Below, one piece after another: positions 25,354-33,293 of a stretch of 64,000 nucleotides of DNA. The translations under genes were made by a program, and so were the position numbers. The notes beneath the pieces are model-generated. The model was not told where the DNA came from and ran no database searches. It saw only the letters and a program-made list of their open reading frames with translations. Location: NCBI RefSeq assembly GCF_001484605.1, contig NZ_CP013747.1:868001-932000 (forward strand), given 5' to 3'. Positions within the stretch are counted from its first letter, which is position 1; each line of letters starts with the position of its first letter. The DNA is from Pseudarthrobacter sulfonivorans. GTDB taxonomy: Bacteria; Actinomycetota; Actinomycetes; Actinomycetales; Micrococcaceae.

Positions 25354-27984
25354 GTGACCGAACAGACTTCAAGCCAGACGGCAACGCGCCGGATCGTCGT
25401 CGCCGGTGGCGGCCCTGCTGCCCACCGCTTCGCCGATGCCATGCACACCCGGGGCCTTGAGGGCTGGGACGTCACGGTCCTCACGGAAGAAGCCCACCTC
25501 CCGTACGACCGCGTGGCGCTCTCCAAGGCACTGACGGACAGCAGCGTGGACCTCACCTTGGGCTCTGCCTCAATGTGGGACCACGACTCCCTGACTCTGA
25601 AGACCGGCGAGCGCGTGGTCAAGATCAATGCCGAAGCAAAGACGGTTGAGACCGCTGCCGGCAGCATCTTCGAATACGACGACCTAGTGGTCGCCACCGG
25701 CTCGAATGCCGCACGCCTCCCGATCCCCGGAGCCGAGCACACGCACGTCTACCGCACGCTCGAAGACGTCTGGGCCATCAACGAGGCCATTACCGGGCTG
25801 ACGGAGAAGCTGGGCCGTAAGGTCAACGCCGTCACTATCGGTGGAGGCCTCCTCGGACTCGAATCGGCCGCCGGCACGGAGCAGCTGGGCGCCAACCCGA
25901 TCGTCATCGACGGATCGCAGTGGCTGATGGCCACACAGCTGGACGAAGGCGCGGGCCAGGCAATGGGCCGGCTCATCAAGGCCAAAGGCTTCGCAGTCCA
26001 CGGCGGCGTGTTCCCTTCGGAAGTATTGTCCGACGACGACGGCCAGGTCACCGGTGTCCTCATGGCAGACGGCCGCATTATCGACGCTGACCTCGTGATC
26101 GTCGCCATCGGCGTCCGGCCGCGCGATGAACTCTTCCGCGCAGCCGAAGGGGAAGAGCAGGTGTTCAGCCTGGGCCAGCGCGGCGGCGTTGTCATCAACG
26201 ATTTCTGCGCCACCGAAGTGGAAGGCATCTGGGCCATCGGTGAGGTCGCCAACTACGGTGGCATGTGCCTGGGCCTGGTTGCACCGGCCAACACCATGGC
26301 GGAGATCGTGGCAGACCGTCTCCACGGCGGCCAGGCAACGTTCCCCGGCTTCGATACTGCCACCAAGCTCAAGCTCTCCGGCGTTGACGTTGCCAGCTTC
26401 GGTGACGGGTTCGCCAAGACCGAACACTCCCTTGAAATCGTCTACGCCGACCCCGCCCGCGGTGTCTACCAGAAGATCGTCACCACCGACGACGCAAAGA
26501 CCCTCCTGGGCGGCATCTTCGTGGGCGACGCTTCCCCTTACATGAGCCTGCGCCCGCTGCTGGGCCGCGAGCTCGCTGCTGAACCCGGCGCTTACCTGAG
26601 CGCGGCAGGCGGCGGCGACGCCCCGGACACCGAACTCCCGGACGACGCCATCCTGTGTTCCTGCAACAACGTGGCCGCCGGCACCATCCGCGACACCATC
26701 AACGGCTGCGGCGCCTGCGACGGCAACGCCCCCGTCCAGGAACTTGGCGAGCTCAAGGGCTGCACCCGCGCCGGCACCAGCTGCGGTTCCTGCGTCCCGA
26801 TGCTCAAGAAGCTGCTGGAAACCGAACTCACCAAGTCCGGCGTCGAGGTCTCCAAGGCCCTCTGCGAGCACATCGAGCTGTCCCGCCAGGAGCTCTTCGA
26901 CGCCATCCGCGTCCTGGAACTGACCTCCTTCGAAGAGATCATGGCCAAGTACGGCACCGGCGCCGGCTGCGACATCTGCAAGCCCACCATCGCCAACATC
27001 CTGGCCAGCCAGAACAGCGCCTACGTCCTGGACGCCGGCCGCGGCACCCTGCAGGACACCAACGACCGCGCCCTCGCCAACATGCAGAAGGACGGCACCT
27101 ACTCGGTGGTCCCCCGCATCGCCGGCGGTGAAATCACCCCCAAGAAGCTCGGCGTCATCGCCGCCGTGGCCGAGAAGTACAACCTGTACACCAAGATCAC
27201 CGGCGGCCAGCGGATCGACATGTTCGGTGCCCGGCTGGAAGAGCTTCCGGAAATCTGGAAAGAACTGGTGGACGCCGGCTTCGAATCCGGCCAGGCGTAC
27301 GGCAAGAGCCTGCGTACGGTGAAGTCGTGTGTCGGTTCCACCTGGTGCCGCTTCGGTGTCCAGGACTCGGTGGCCATGGCCATCCAGCTCGAGCTGCGGT
27401 ACCGCGGCCTCCGCAGCCCGCACAAGCTCAAGATGGGCGTCTCCGGCTGCGCCCGCGAATGCGCCGAGGCCCGCGGCAAGGATGTCGGCGTGATCGCCAC
27501 GGCCGACGGCTGGAACCTGTACGTCGGCGGCAACGGCGGTGCCACCCCGGCCCACGCCCAGCTGCTGGCCAAGGACCTTGACGACGAAACCCTGCTCAAG
27601 TACATCGACCGCTACTTCATGTACTACATCCGCACCGCCGACCGGCTTCAGCGCACCGCGCGCTGGCAGGAAGAGCTCGACGGCGGCATCAAGCACGTTG
27701 AGGACGTGGTGGTCAAGGACACCCTGGGCATCGCCGAGGAACTTGAAGCCGCCATGGCCAAGCATGTTGACACCTACGTGGACGAATGGGCGGACACCCT
27801 CAAGGACCCCGAGCGCCTGCGCCGGTTCCGTTCCTTCGTCAACGCGCCCGACCAGAAGGATGACTCCATCACGTTCGTCTCCGACGAGCGTGGCCAGATG
27901 CGCCCTGCCACTCCGGAGGAAAAAGGCAAGGTCCTGATCGGCGCCTCCATCCCCATGCGGCCCCGCGCCGAGAACGAGGTATAG
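25354..27984 (+). CDS. nirB: Nitrite reductase (NADH) large subunit
   Basis: An 876-residue siroheme enzyme that reduces nitrite to ammonium with NAD(P)H. Order: FAD/NAD reductase (RRIVVAGGGPAAHRFADAM at the N-terminus; second motif TIGGGLLGLESAAG), BFD-like [2Fe-2S] region beginning Cys435/Cys437, then the sulfite/nitrite reductase halves. The siroheme-[4Fe-4S] ligands are Cys659-x5-Cys665 and Cys699-x3-Cys703. The GTG at 25354 is preferred to ATG 25291 because the flavoprotein starts there, GAAAGG lies 6 nt upstream, and the promoter -10 overlaps the other candidate. It forms an operon with the siroheme methyltransferase two bases downstream. Confidence 0.95.
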   Translation: MTEQTSSQTATRRIVVAGGGPAAHRFADAMHTRGLEGWDVTVLTEEAHLPYDRVALSKALTDSSVDLTLGSASMWDHDSLTLKTGERVVKINAEAKTVETAAGSIFEYDDLVVATGSNAARLPIPGAEHTHVYRTLEDVWAINEAITGLTEKLGRKVNAVTIGGGLLGLESAAGTEQLGANPIVIDGSQWLMATQLDEGAGQAMGRLIKAKGFAVHGGVFPSEVLSDDDGQVTGVLMADGRIIDADLVIVAIGVRPRDELFRAAEGEEQVFSLGQRGGVVINDFCATEVEGIWAIGEVANYGGMCLGLVAPANTMAEIVADRLHGGQATFPGFDTATKLKLSGVDVASFGDGFAKTEHSLEIVYADPARGVYQKIVTTDDAKTLLGGIFVGDASPYMSLRPLLGRELAAEPGAYLSAAGGGDAPDTELPDDAILCSCNNVAAGTIRDTINGCGACDGNAPVQELGELKGCTRAGTSCGSCVPMLKKLLETELTKSGVEVSKALCEHIELSRQELFDAIRVLELTSFEEIMAKYGTGAGCDICKPTIANILASQNSAYVLDAGRGTLQDTNDRALANMQKDGTYSVVPRIAGGEITPKKLGVIAAVAEKYNLYTKITGGQRIDMFGARLEELPEIWKELVDAGFESGQAYGKSLRTVKSCVGSTWCRFGVQDSVAMAIQLELRYRGLRSPHKLKMGVSGCARECAEARGKDVGVIATADGWNLYVGGNGGATPAHAQLLAKDLDDETLLKYIDRYFMYYIRTADRLQRTARWQEELDGGIKHVEDVVVKDTLGIAEELEAAMAKHVDTYVDEWADTLKDPERLRRFRSFVNAPDQKDDSITFVSDERGQMRPATPEEKGKVLIGASIPMRPRAENEV

Positions 27985-27986
27985 CC

Positions 27987-29021
27987 ATGCAGCTCAGCAT
28001 TGATCTCACCGGCCGCGAAGTCCTGGTCACGGGCTCCGACCACGCCGCCCGCCAAGCGGTCCGCCGCTACGCGGCCGCGGGCGCCGTCGTCTACCGCCTC
28101 AGCACCCCTGCGGGTGCAGCGCATGACGGCCCGCTCCCCGAGCGTCCGTTCCTCGTCGCAGCGGTCGACGACGGCCAGCCCGGCTGGGAGTCTCTGCTCG
28201 AGCGCTGCGCCGCTACCGGCATTCCGGTGGCGGCCGAGCCGGCCGCCGGTCCCGTCGGCCACGTCACCCTGGTGGGCGGCGGGCCGGGCACCACGGAACT
28301 GCTGACTGTCGCCGCCGTGAAGGCCCTCCGCGATGCGGACGTGGTGTTCTTCGACCGGCTGGCTCCCTGCCAGGACCTGCCGGACCTGACTTCCGCCGAA
28401 CTGGTGGATGTGGGCAAGAAGCCCGGCCACCACAAAGTGGGCCAGGCCGATATCGAAAAGCTCATGGTCGAAAGCGCCCTCGCCGGCAACAATGTGGTCC
28501 GCCTCAAAGGCGGCGACCCCTACGTCTTTGGCCGGGGCGGCGAGGAAGTGGCCTCCTGCGTGGCAGCGGGCGTGCCGGTCCGTGTCATCTCGGGCGTCAC
28601 CAGCGCGATCTCCGTGCCGGCGGCCGCCGGCATCCCCGTCACGCACCGCGAGGTCAGCCACATGTTCACCGTGGTCTCCGGCCACGCGCCGCTGACCGAA
28701 AAGGAACACACGCACCTGGCCGGTCTGGGCGGCACCATTGTGGTCCTGATGGGCATCGGCACACTGCACCAGCTCGCGGCCGGACTCCGCAAAGCCGGCA
28801 TGCGCCCGGACATGCCCATGGCCGTCGTCGAACGCGGTTACCGCCCCGGCCAGCGCACCACCATCGCGGACCTGGGCACCATCACCTCCGCCGCTGCCGG
28901 GTGCAGCAATCCCGCTGTGCTGGTCATTGGCGAGGTGGTTCGCGTGGCGGAAGCCAACCGTGGGCATGCTGAGGCCGCCGCCGACCTCGACCGGCTGGCG
29001 GCCTCGCTGCTCGGTTCATGA
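27987..29021 (+). CDS. cobA: Uroporphyrinogen-III C-methyltransferase
   Basis: A 344-residue SAM-dependent enzyme making precorrin-2 for siroheme. Residues from about 88 on are the methyltransferase: VTLVGGGPGTTELLTVAAVKAL, VVRLKGGDPYVFGRGGEE, GVTSAISVPAAAGIPVTHR and LVVLMG-type segments. The first 85 residues resemble a degenerate CysG/SirC Rossmann domain (GREVLVTGSDHAARQAVRRYAAAGA) whose glycine motif is lost, so the dehydrogenase/ferrochelatase steps are probably done elsewhere. It begins 2 bp after nirB, which ties siroheme supply to nitrite reductase. The stop overlaps the next possible start (ATGA). Confidence 0.93.
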   Translation: MQLSIDLTGREVLVTGSDHAARQAVRRYAAAGAVVYRLSTPAGAAHDGPLPERPFLVAAVDDGQPGWESLLERCAATGIPVAAEPAAGPVGHVTLVGGGPGTTELLTVAAVKALRDADVVFFDRLAPCQDLPDLTSAELVDVGKKPGHHKVGQADIEKLMVESALAGNNVVRLKGGDPYVFGRGGEEVASCVAAGVPVRVISGVTSAISVPAAAGIPVTHREVSHMFTVVSGHAPLTEKEHTHLAGLGGTIVVLMGIGTLHQLAAGLRKAGMRPDMPMAVVERGYRPGQRTTIADLGTITSAAAGCSNPAVLVIGEVVRVAEANRGHAEAAADLDRLAASLLGS

Positions 29022-29035
29022 AAGGATTGACCCCC

Positions 29036-30190
29036 ATGAACGCACTGGTACCAGCTGAACCTGCCCAGCTTGAAGCGACGTCCGGGCCGGAGGCTGCGGA
29101 CTCCCCGCTGGAGGGCTTCCGCATCGGAGTCACCTCGCACCGGCGCTCCCGGGACCTTATCGAGGCACTGGAACGCCGCGGCGCGGAAGTTCTGCACGCG
29201 CCGGCCCTCAAGATCGCCCCGGTGCAGGAGGACATCCGCCTCATCGAGGACACCAAGGCCATCATCGCCGCACGCCCGGACCTGTGCATCGCCACTACGG
29301 CGTACGGCATGCGCCGCTGGTGCGAAGCTGCCGATTCCTTCGGGATCGGTGAGCAGCTGCTGGAAACCCTCGGGGCGTGCCGGATGTTCGTCCGGGGCCC
29401 CAAAGCCCGCGGCGCCGTCCGCGCGGCCGGACTCGCCGACGTCGGAATCAGCAGCGACGAAACCACCGCAACACTGGTGGACATGCTGCTCGCCGAGGGC
29501 GTGCGCGGCAAGACCGTGGCCGTGCAGCTGCACGGCTACACGGACGTCCGGCAGCTGGAACGCCTGCGTATGTCCGGCGCCACGGTCTTGACGGTCACCC
29601 CCTACCGCTGGGTAAAGCCCGACGGCGAAGACCGGCTTCCGCGCCTCATCGAGGCTGTGTGCAGCGGCAACCTGGACGTGCTCACCTTCACCAGCGCCCC
29701 CGCCGTCGACGCCATGTGGAGTACAGCCCACGAAATGGGCGTCTACAAGCAACTCATCGAAAGCCTCAAGACCAACGTCACCACGGCAGTGGTGGGGCCC
29801 GTCACGGCCCAGCCCCTGCTCGACGCCGGTATCTCGCCGCTCGTTCCGGAACGGTTCCGGATGGGCGCCCTCATCCGGCTGGTGTGCGAGCACCTCGCCC
29901 TGAACCACGTGCGGCGGCTGGACACCGCGTCCGGCAACCTTGAGCTGCGTGGGCGCAGCCTGCGGGTCGACGGAGCTCAGGTTGAGCTGGCGCCTGCGCC
30001 GCTGCTGCTGCTGCGTGCCCTCCTGGGGGCCGGTGGGGCCGTGCTTTCCCGGGAATCGCTGTCGGAGCTGCTGGAGCTGAAGGGCTCGGTCCACGCCTTG
30101 GACATGACTGTCAGCCGCCTGCGGTCATCGCTGCCGGACGGCCGCCTGGTAGAGACGGTGGTCAAGAGGGGTTACCGGATCCGCGTCTAG
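29036..30190 (+). CDS. Uroporphyrinogen-III synthase fused to a winged-helix DNA-binding domain
   Basis: A 384-residue two-domain protein. Residues about 20-270 resemble HemD, which closes hydroxymethylbilane (IGVTSHRRSRDLIEALERRG; LTFTSAPAVDAMW; TTAVVGPVTAQPLLDAG). Residues about 290-384 are an OmpR-type winged helix (LELRGRSLRVDGAQVELAPA, ALDMTVSRLRSSLP, VKRGYRIRV). The ATG at 29036 has AAAGGA upstream; an alternative ATG at 29018 overlaps the cobA stop. Similar fusions are known in actinobacteria (Rv0260c type). In this operon it may act as an enzyme, a regulator, or both; the sequence does not decide. Confidence 0.88.
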   Translation: MNALVPAEPAQLEATSGPEAADSPLEGFRIGVTSHRRSRDLIEALERRGAEVLHAPALKIAPVQEDIRLIEDTKAIIAARPDLCIATTAYGMRRWCEAADSFGIGEQLLETLGACRMFVRGPKARGAVRAAGLADVGISSDETTATLVDMLLAEGVRGKTVAVQLHGYTDVRQLERLRMSGATVLTVTPYRWVKPDGEDRLPRLIEAVCSGNLDVLTFTSAPAVDAMWSTAHEMGVYKQLIESLKTNVTTAVVGPVTAQPLLDAGISPLVPERFRMGALIRLVCEHLALNHVRRLDTASGNLELRGRSLRVDGAQVELAPAPLLLLRALLGAGGAVLSRESLSELLELKGSVHALDMTVSRLRSSLPDGRLVETVVKRGYRIRV

Positions 30191-30255
30191 TGACGCAGGC
30201 TCCGGCCGCCTTTGTGTCAGTTCGGAGCGCAGGGAGAGGTGCGTCACGGGTTTTG

Positions 30256-30269
30256 TTACCGGCCGGTAA
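30256..30269. promoter_or_regulatory. 14-bp perfect palindrome TTACCGGCCGGTAA
   Basis: A perfect palindrome in the 206-bp region before the orphan FAD gene, shaped like a dimeric repressor site. The regulator is unknown. Confidence 0.45.
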
Positions 30270-30286
30270 ACGCTGGCGAACAAAGG

Positions 30287-30315
30287 GTGTTTTCCCAGCA
30301 ACAGCGGGGAAACAC
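30287..30315. repeat. Imperfect inverted repeat before orphan FAD gene
   Basis: GTGTTTTCCC and GGGGAAACAC (one mismatch) are separated by 9 nt. It could be a weak terminator of the hemD operon or part of an operator. Confidence 0.35.
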
Positions 30316-30396
30316 GCCTGAAAAGCCCGCCGCCTACGCTGGGATTCATCACGAAGTCCCGGCCGCTCCAGCGGCCGCCAGCGAAAGGGCCAGCAC

Positions 30397-31269
30397 ATGT
30401 CCGCTCCGGCACCGTCCACCTCAGTTTCCCCGGCTCCGCGCATCGTCATTGCCGGGGCCGGGCCCGCCGCACAGGCGCTGGTCCGCCAGCTGGACGGTGC
30501 CCGCTTCCGCGGCACCGTCACCGTCCTCAGCAACCGGGACGACGCTCCCGCCGAACTCCTGGAGCTCGCAGAGCTGCCGCAGGTATCAGTCCGCTTCGGC
30601 CAGCCAGCCAGCTTCATCGACGCGGAGAACCGCTCCGTCACCACCGCCGACGGCATGGAACTCAGCTACGACGAACTGGTCATCGCCACCGGATCAGCGC
30701 CCGTTGCGTCCCCCGTGGCGGGCGCCGGCCGCTGCCTGAGCTACTCCACGATCGACGACGCCGCCCGGATCGGCGACGCCGTCAAGGAAGTGACGCGGGA
30801 ACTGGGCCGGCGGCCACTGGGGATCCTCGTGGGAACCGGCGCGGCAGCGGGCCAAGCCGAAGCGGTGCTGCGGGCCCGCGGCGTCAGGCCCATCCGCACA
30901 ACGGTCCGGCCGGCCGCCGTGGTGCACTCCATCGCCGGCTCAGGCCTGACCGCTTCCGGGATTGTCTTCGAGGACGGCAGCAGCATGAACGGCGACCTGG
31001 TTGTCCTCGCCGAAGAGCGGGTTGCCCGCGATGGACTCGCCGCCAGCGCCGGACTCGCCACCGCCCCCAACGGCGGAATCGCCATCAGCAAGGACTTCAG
31101 GACATCGGTCTCCGGCATCTGGGCGATTGGTGACGCCGCAGCGTTCGACGGCGTCCGGCTGGGACTGCTGGTCGCCGCGGCTTCTGCCGCCGGAGCCTGC
31201 GCCGCGCAGCTGATGACGGCTACATCAGCGGCGGAAGGCCTGGCTGAGCGCGTGCCTGCGGCCGCGTAA
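30397..31269 (+). CDS. Orphan NAD(P)/FAD-dependent oxidoreductase related to the NirB N-terminal domain
   Basis: A 290-residue protein. Its start (PRIVIAGAGPAAQALVRQLDG) parallels that of NirB (RRIVVAGGGPAAHRFADAM), and it keeps VIATGSAP and the FAD motif GIWAIGDAAAFDGVRLG. The central NAD motif is degenerate (ILVGTGAAAGQAEAVL), and the protein is about 100 residues shorter than usual pyridine nucleotide-disulfide oxidoreductases, with no BFD or siroheme domain. It follows the hemD fusion but has its own 206-bp upstream region with two palindromes. It may be a diverged duplicate serving as an electron donor; this is inference from position and similarity within the window. Confidence 0.82.
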   Translation: MSAPAPSTSVSPAPRIVIAGAGPAAQALVRQLDGARFRGTVTVLSNRDDAPAELLELAELPQVSVRFGQPASFIDAENRSVTTADGMELSYDELVIATGSAPVASPVAGAGRCLSYSTIDDAARIGDAVKEVTRELGRRPLGILVGTGAAAGQAEAVLRARGVRPIRTTVRPAAVVHSIAGSGLTASGIVFEDGSSMNGDLVVLAEERVARDGLAASAGLATAPNGGIAISKDFRTSVSGIWAIGDAAAFDGVRLGLLVAAASAAGACAAQLMTATSAAEGLAERVPAAA

Positions 31270-31317
31270 GCGTCCGCCCGCCGCGACACCCGCTGTGACA
31301 AGATGGTCACCTGAACG

Positions 31318-31334
31318 GCCACGCACCGCGTGGC
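31318..31334 (+). terminator. Short hairpin between FAD gene and deoC
   Basis: GCCACGC-ACC-GCGTGGC is a perfect 7-bp stem 49 bp after the FAD gene stop and 37 bp before deoC. It could be a terminator or a leader hairpin. Confidence 0.35.
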
Positions 31335-31370
31335 TCCGGCGGCCCACAAGGCCACATGGAAAGGACCATC

Positions 31371-32096
31371 ATGAGCAACGCAGCCACTCCTACCGACCAA
31401 ACTGGAGCTGGTACGGTCTCAGCATCGGGCAACATCGCTTCCTACATCGACCACACTCTCCTCAAGCCCGAGGCCAGCGAAGCGGAGATCCTCAAAGTGT
31501 GTGCCGAGGCCGCCGAGTACCACTTCAAGTCAGTCTGTGTGAACCCTCTCTGGGTCAAGACCGTCAAGACCGCGCTTAAGCGGTCCGGTGTGCTGACGTG
31601 CTCGGTGATCGGCTTTCCCATGGGTGCCACGCCCAGCGACGTGAAGGCTTTCGAAGCCCGCGGCGCAGTGCTGGACGGTGCGGACGAAATCGACATGGTC
31701 ATCAACATCGCGGCAGCCCGTGCCGGTGACAAGGGTGCACTGGTGGACGATATCTCGGCCGTCGCGGACGCAGTCCACGCGGGCGGAGCCATCCTGAAGG
31801 TCATCATCGAAACCGCATTGCTCAGCGATGACCAGAAGGTCCTTGCCTGCCAGGCATCCGTTGAAGCGGGCGCGGACTTCGTCAAGACCTCCACGGGGTT
31901 CAACGGCGGGGGAGCCACGGCCGAAGACATCGCCCTGATGCGCCGCACCGTCGGCCCCGATCTCGGCGTCAAGGCGTCCGGCGGCGTACGTTCCCTCGCC
32001 GACGCGCAGGCTATGATTGCTGCAGGTGCAACACGTATTGGTGCCAGCTCCGGCATTGCCATCGTCAAGGGTGAACAGGGTTCATCCAGCTACTGA
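31371..32096 (+). CDS. deoC: Deoxyribose-phosphate aldolase
   Basis: A 241-residue class I aldolase that splits 2-deoxyribose 5-phosphate into acetaldehyde and glyceraldehyde 3-phosphate. Signatures are [16 protein letters not shown] at the N-terminus, [29 protein letters not shown] and the Schiff-base lysine in DFVKTSTGF, ending [11 protein letters not shown]. The ATG at 31371 is preferred over 31356 because AAGGA lies 5 nt upstream. A small membrane-protein gene follows 52 bp downstream and may be cotranscribed. Its substrate could come from the purine nucleoside phosphorylase and mutase genes about 9 kb away. Confidence 0.95.
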   Translation: MSNAATPTDQTGAGTVSASGNIASYIDHTLLKPEASEAEILKVCAEAAEYHFKSVCVNPLWVKTVKTALKRSGVLTCSVIGFPMGATPSDVKAFEARGAVLDGADEIDMVINIAAARAGDKGALVDDISAVADAVHAGGAILKVIIETALLSDDQKVLACQASVEAGADFVKTSTGFNGGGATAEDIALMRRTVGPDLGVKASGGVRSLADAQAMIAAGATRIGASSGIAIVKGEQGSSSY

Positions 32097-32148
32097 CGCC
32101 GGCCCGGAGCCGCCACAGTTTGAGCCCCGCGGGGCCGAGGAGGAAACA

Positions 32149-32394
32149 ATGTCCAGCAAGACCACCGAGTCCGGCAACGCCACGGTACAGACCCCCCAGA
32201 ACGAGAACAGCCTCCTGGGCAGCATCCTTCTGTTTGTACCCATGATGGCGCTGTTCCTGGGCTCCATCTACTCCCTGTCCTTCCTCACGCTCGGCAACCC
32301 GTGGCCGATGGCCGCCTGCCTGGGCATGTTCTTCCTGGCGTTCTGGATCCCGCAGACCATCACGGGCCGCTCCGATTCAGCCGGCGGCAAGTAA
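32149..32394 (+). CDS. Small two-helix membrane protein
   Basis: An 81-residue protein of unknown function. After a polar, Thr/Asn/Gln-rich N-terminus of 22 residues come two hydrophobic helices (about 24-46, ILLFVPMMALFLGSIYSLSF, and about 52-70, MAACLGMFFLAFWIPQ), then a short polar tail. The ATG at 32149 has GAGGAGG just upstream, so the start is firm. It follows deoC by 52 bp and ends in a repeat-type terminator shared with the convergent gene. No family is recognised. Confidence 0.78.
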   Translation: MSSKTTESGNATVQTPQNENSLLGSILLFVPMMALFLGSIYSLSFLTLGNPWPMAACLGMFFLAFWIPQTITGRSDSAGGK

Positions 32395-32411
32395 CACCCC
32401 CCTAATAACAG

Positions 32412-32474
32412 CAACGCGGGGTCACTTAATGCCCGTCCCTCGGGATGGTTTGGGCAGTAAGTGACCCCGCGTTG
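32412..32474. terminator. Repeat-type bidirectional terminator, copy 2
   Basis: A perfect 17-bp inverted repeat (CAACGCGGGGTCACTTA / TAAGTGACCCCGCGTTG) with inner GCCC / GGGC pairing lies between convergent genes. The outer 15 bp are identical to copy 1 at 22277-22339, whereas the loops differ. Confidence 0.82.
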
Positions 32475-32480
32475 GTTTGT

Positions 32481-33287
32481 TTAAGGGTGGATAGCGTTGC
32501 CGAGTGCGGTGAGGGCGGCCGGGAAATGTGCCTTCGCCAACGACCAGGCAGCTAGGCACATGCCCACCATCGCGTAGGCGCTCACCGGGATCAGCACCAG
32601 CCACTCGCGCCGGGAACCTGCGCGGCCCAGCAGCGGCAGGGAAAAGGCGCCGTTGGCTTTCCAGACGTCGTTGAGCACCGGCAGCTTCCGGAGGAACTTC
32701 GGTGGCTTGATGACGATCGGCCAGAGCAGCGGCACGCCCCCGGTGGTGATCATGTCCCCCACTATGTGGACCACTACCCCGGTCAGCATCGAGACGGGCA
32801 GCCAGGTCCACTGCTCCGGCGCGAACCAGGTCACCAGTCCGGCCATGGCCAGGGCAAAGATCCAGTTGCTGATAAATCCGGACTTGGGAAACAGCTTCAG
32901 CGCCTTGGCCGCAATGTTGATCATGAACATGCACAGCAGGCCGGCACCCACGGACAGCAGGCCCCAGTTCGTCTGCAGCTGGAACTGCCCGGCCATCATG
33001 GCCAGCAGCACAAAGAACGCCGCACCGAGCACCGAGTGGGTGCCTTGCCGGTGCCCGCCGCTGGCGTTCTCAATACCCACGGCAATCAGGTTGGACAGCG
33101 GTGGCAGCGAGTTGGCCATTGTGCTGTGGCGGTGGTCCCAGTCACACACGAGCGCCGTCCCCGCCGTCGCCATCCCGCCGATGAGGATTCCCGTGGCGTC
33201 CAGCGGATACCAGCCCAGCGTGTACGGCCCCGTTGAGGCAATAGCTACCCACGCCGCGGCCCCCGACGCGGCGTGATGTCCTCCCAT
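32481..33287 (-). CDS. Membrane-bound metal-dependent hydrolase (YdjM/PF04307 type)
   Basis: A 268-residue polytopic membrane protein. The family pattern is clear: GGHHAASGAAAW near the N-terminus, CDWDHRHSTMANSLPPLS, HRQGTHSVLG and VVHIVGDMIT supply the His and Asp residues thought to bind metal, between about six hydrophobic helices. Family members are called metal-dependent hydrolases, but their substrates are not known. The ATG at 33287 lies 6 bp after the mfd stop, so it is probably the second gene of the mfd operon; a TTG one codon upstream is an alternative start. Confidence 0.87.
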   Translation of the reverse strand: MGGHHAASGAAAWVAIASTGPYTLGWYPLDATGILIGGMATAGTALVCDWDHRHSTMANSLPPLSNLIAVGIENASGGHRQGTHSVLGAAFFVLLAMMAGQFQLQTNWGLLSVGAGLLCMFMINIAAKALKLFPKSGFISNWIFALAMAGLVTWFAPEQWTWLPVSMLTGVVVHIVGDMITTGGVPLLWPIVIKPPKFLRKLPVLNDVWKANGAFSLPLLGRAGSRREWLVLIPVSAYAMVGMCLAAWSLAKAHFPAALTALGNAIHP

Positions 33288-33293
33288 CAAGCT

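Noticed and set aside
25684..27765. A 693-residue open frame antisense to nirB
   Set aside because: nirB is unambiguous. The antisense frame is a codon-bias shadow with no domain or ribosome site.
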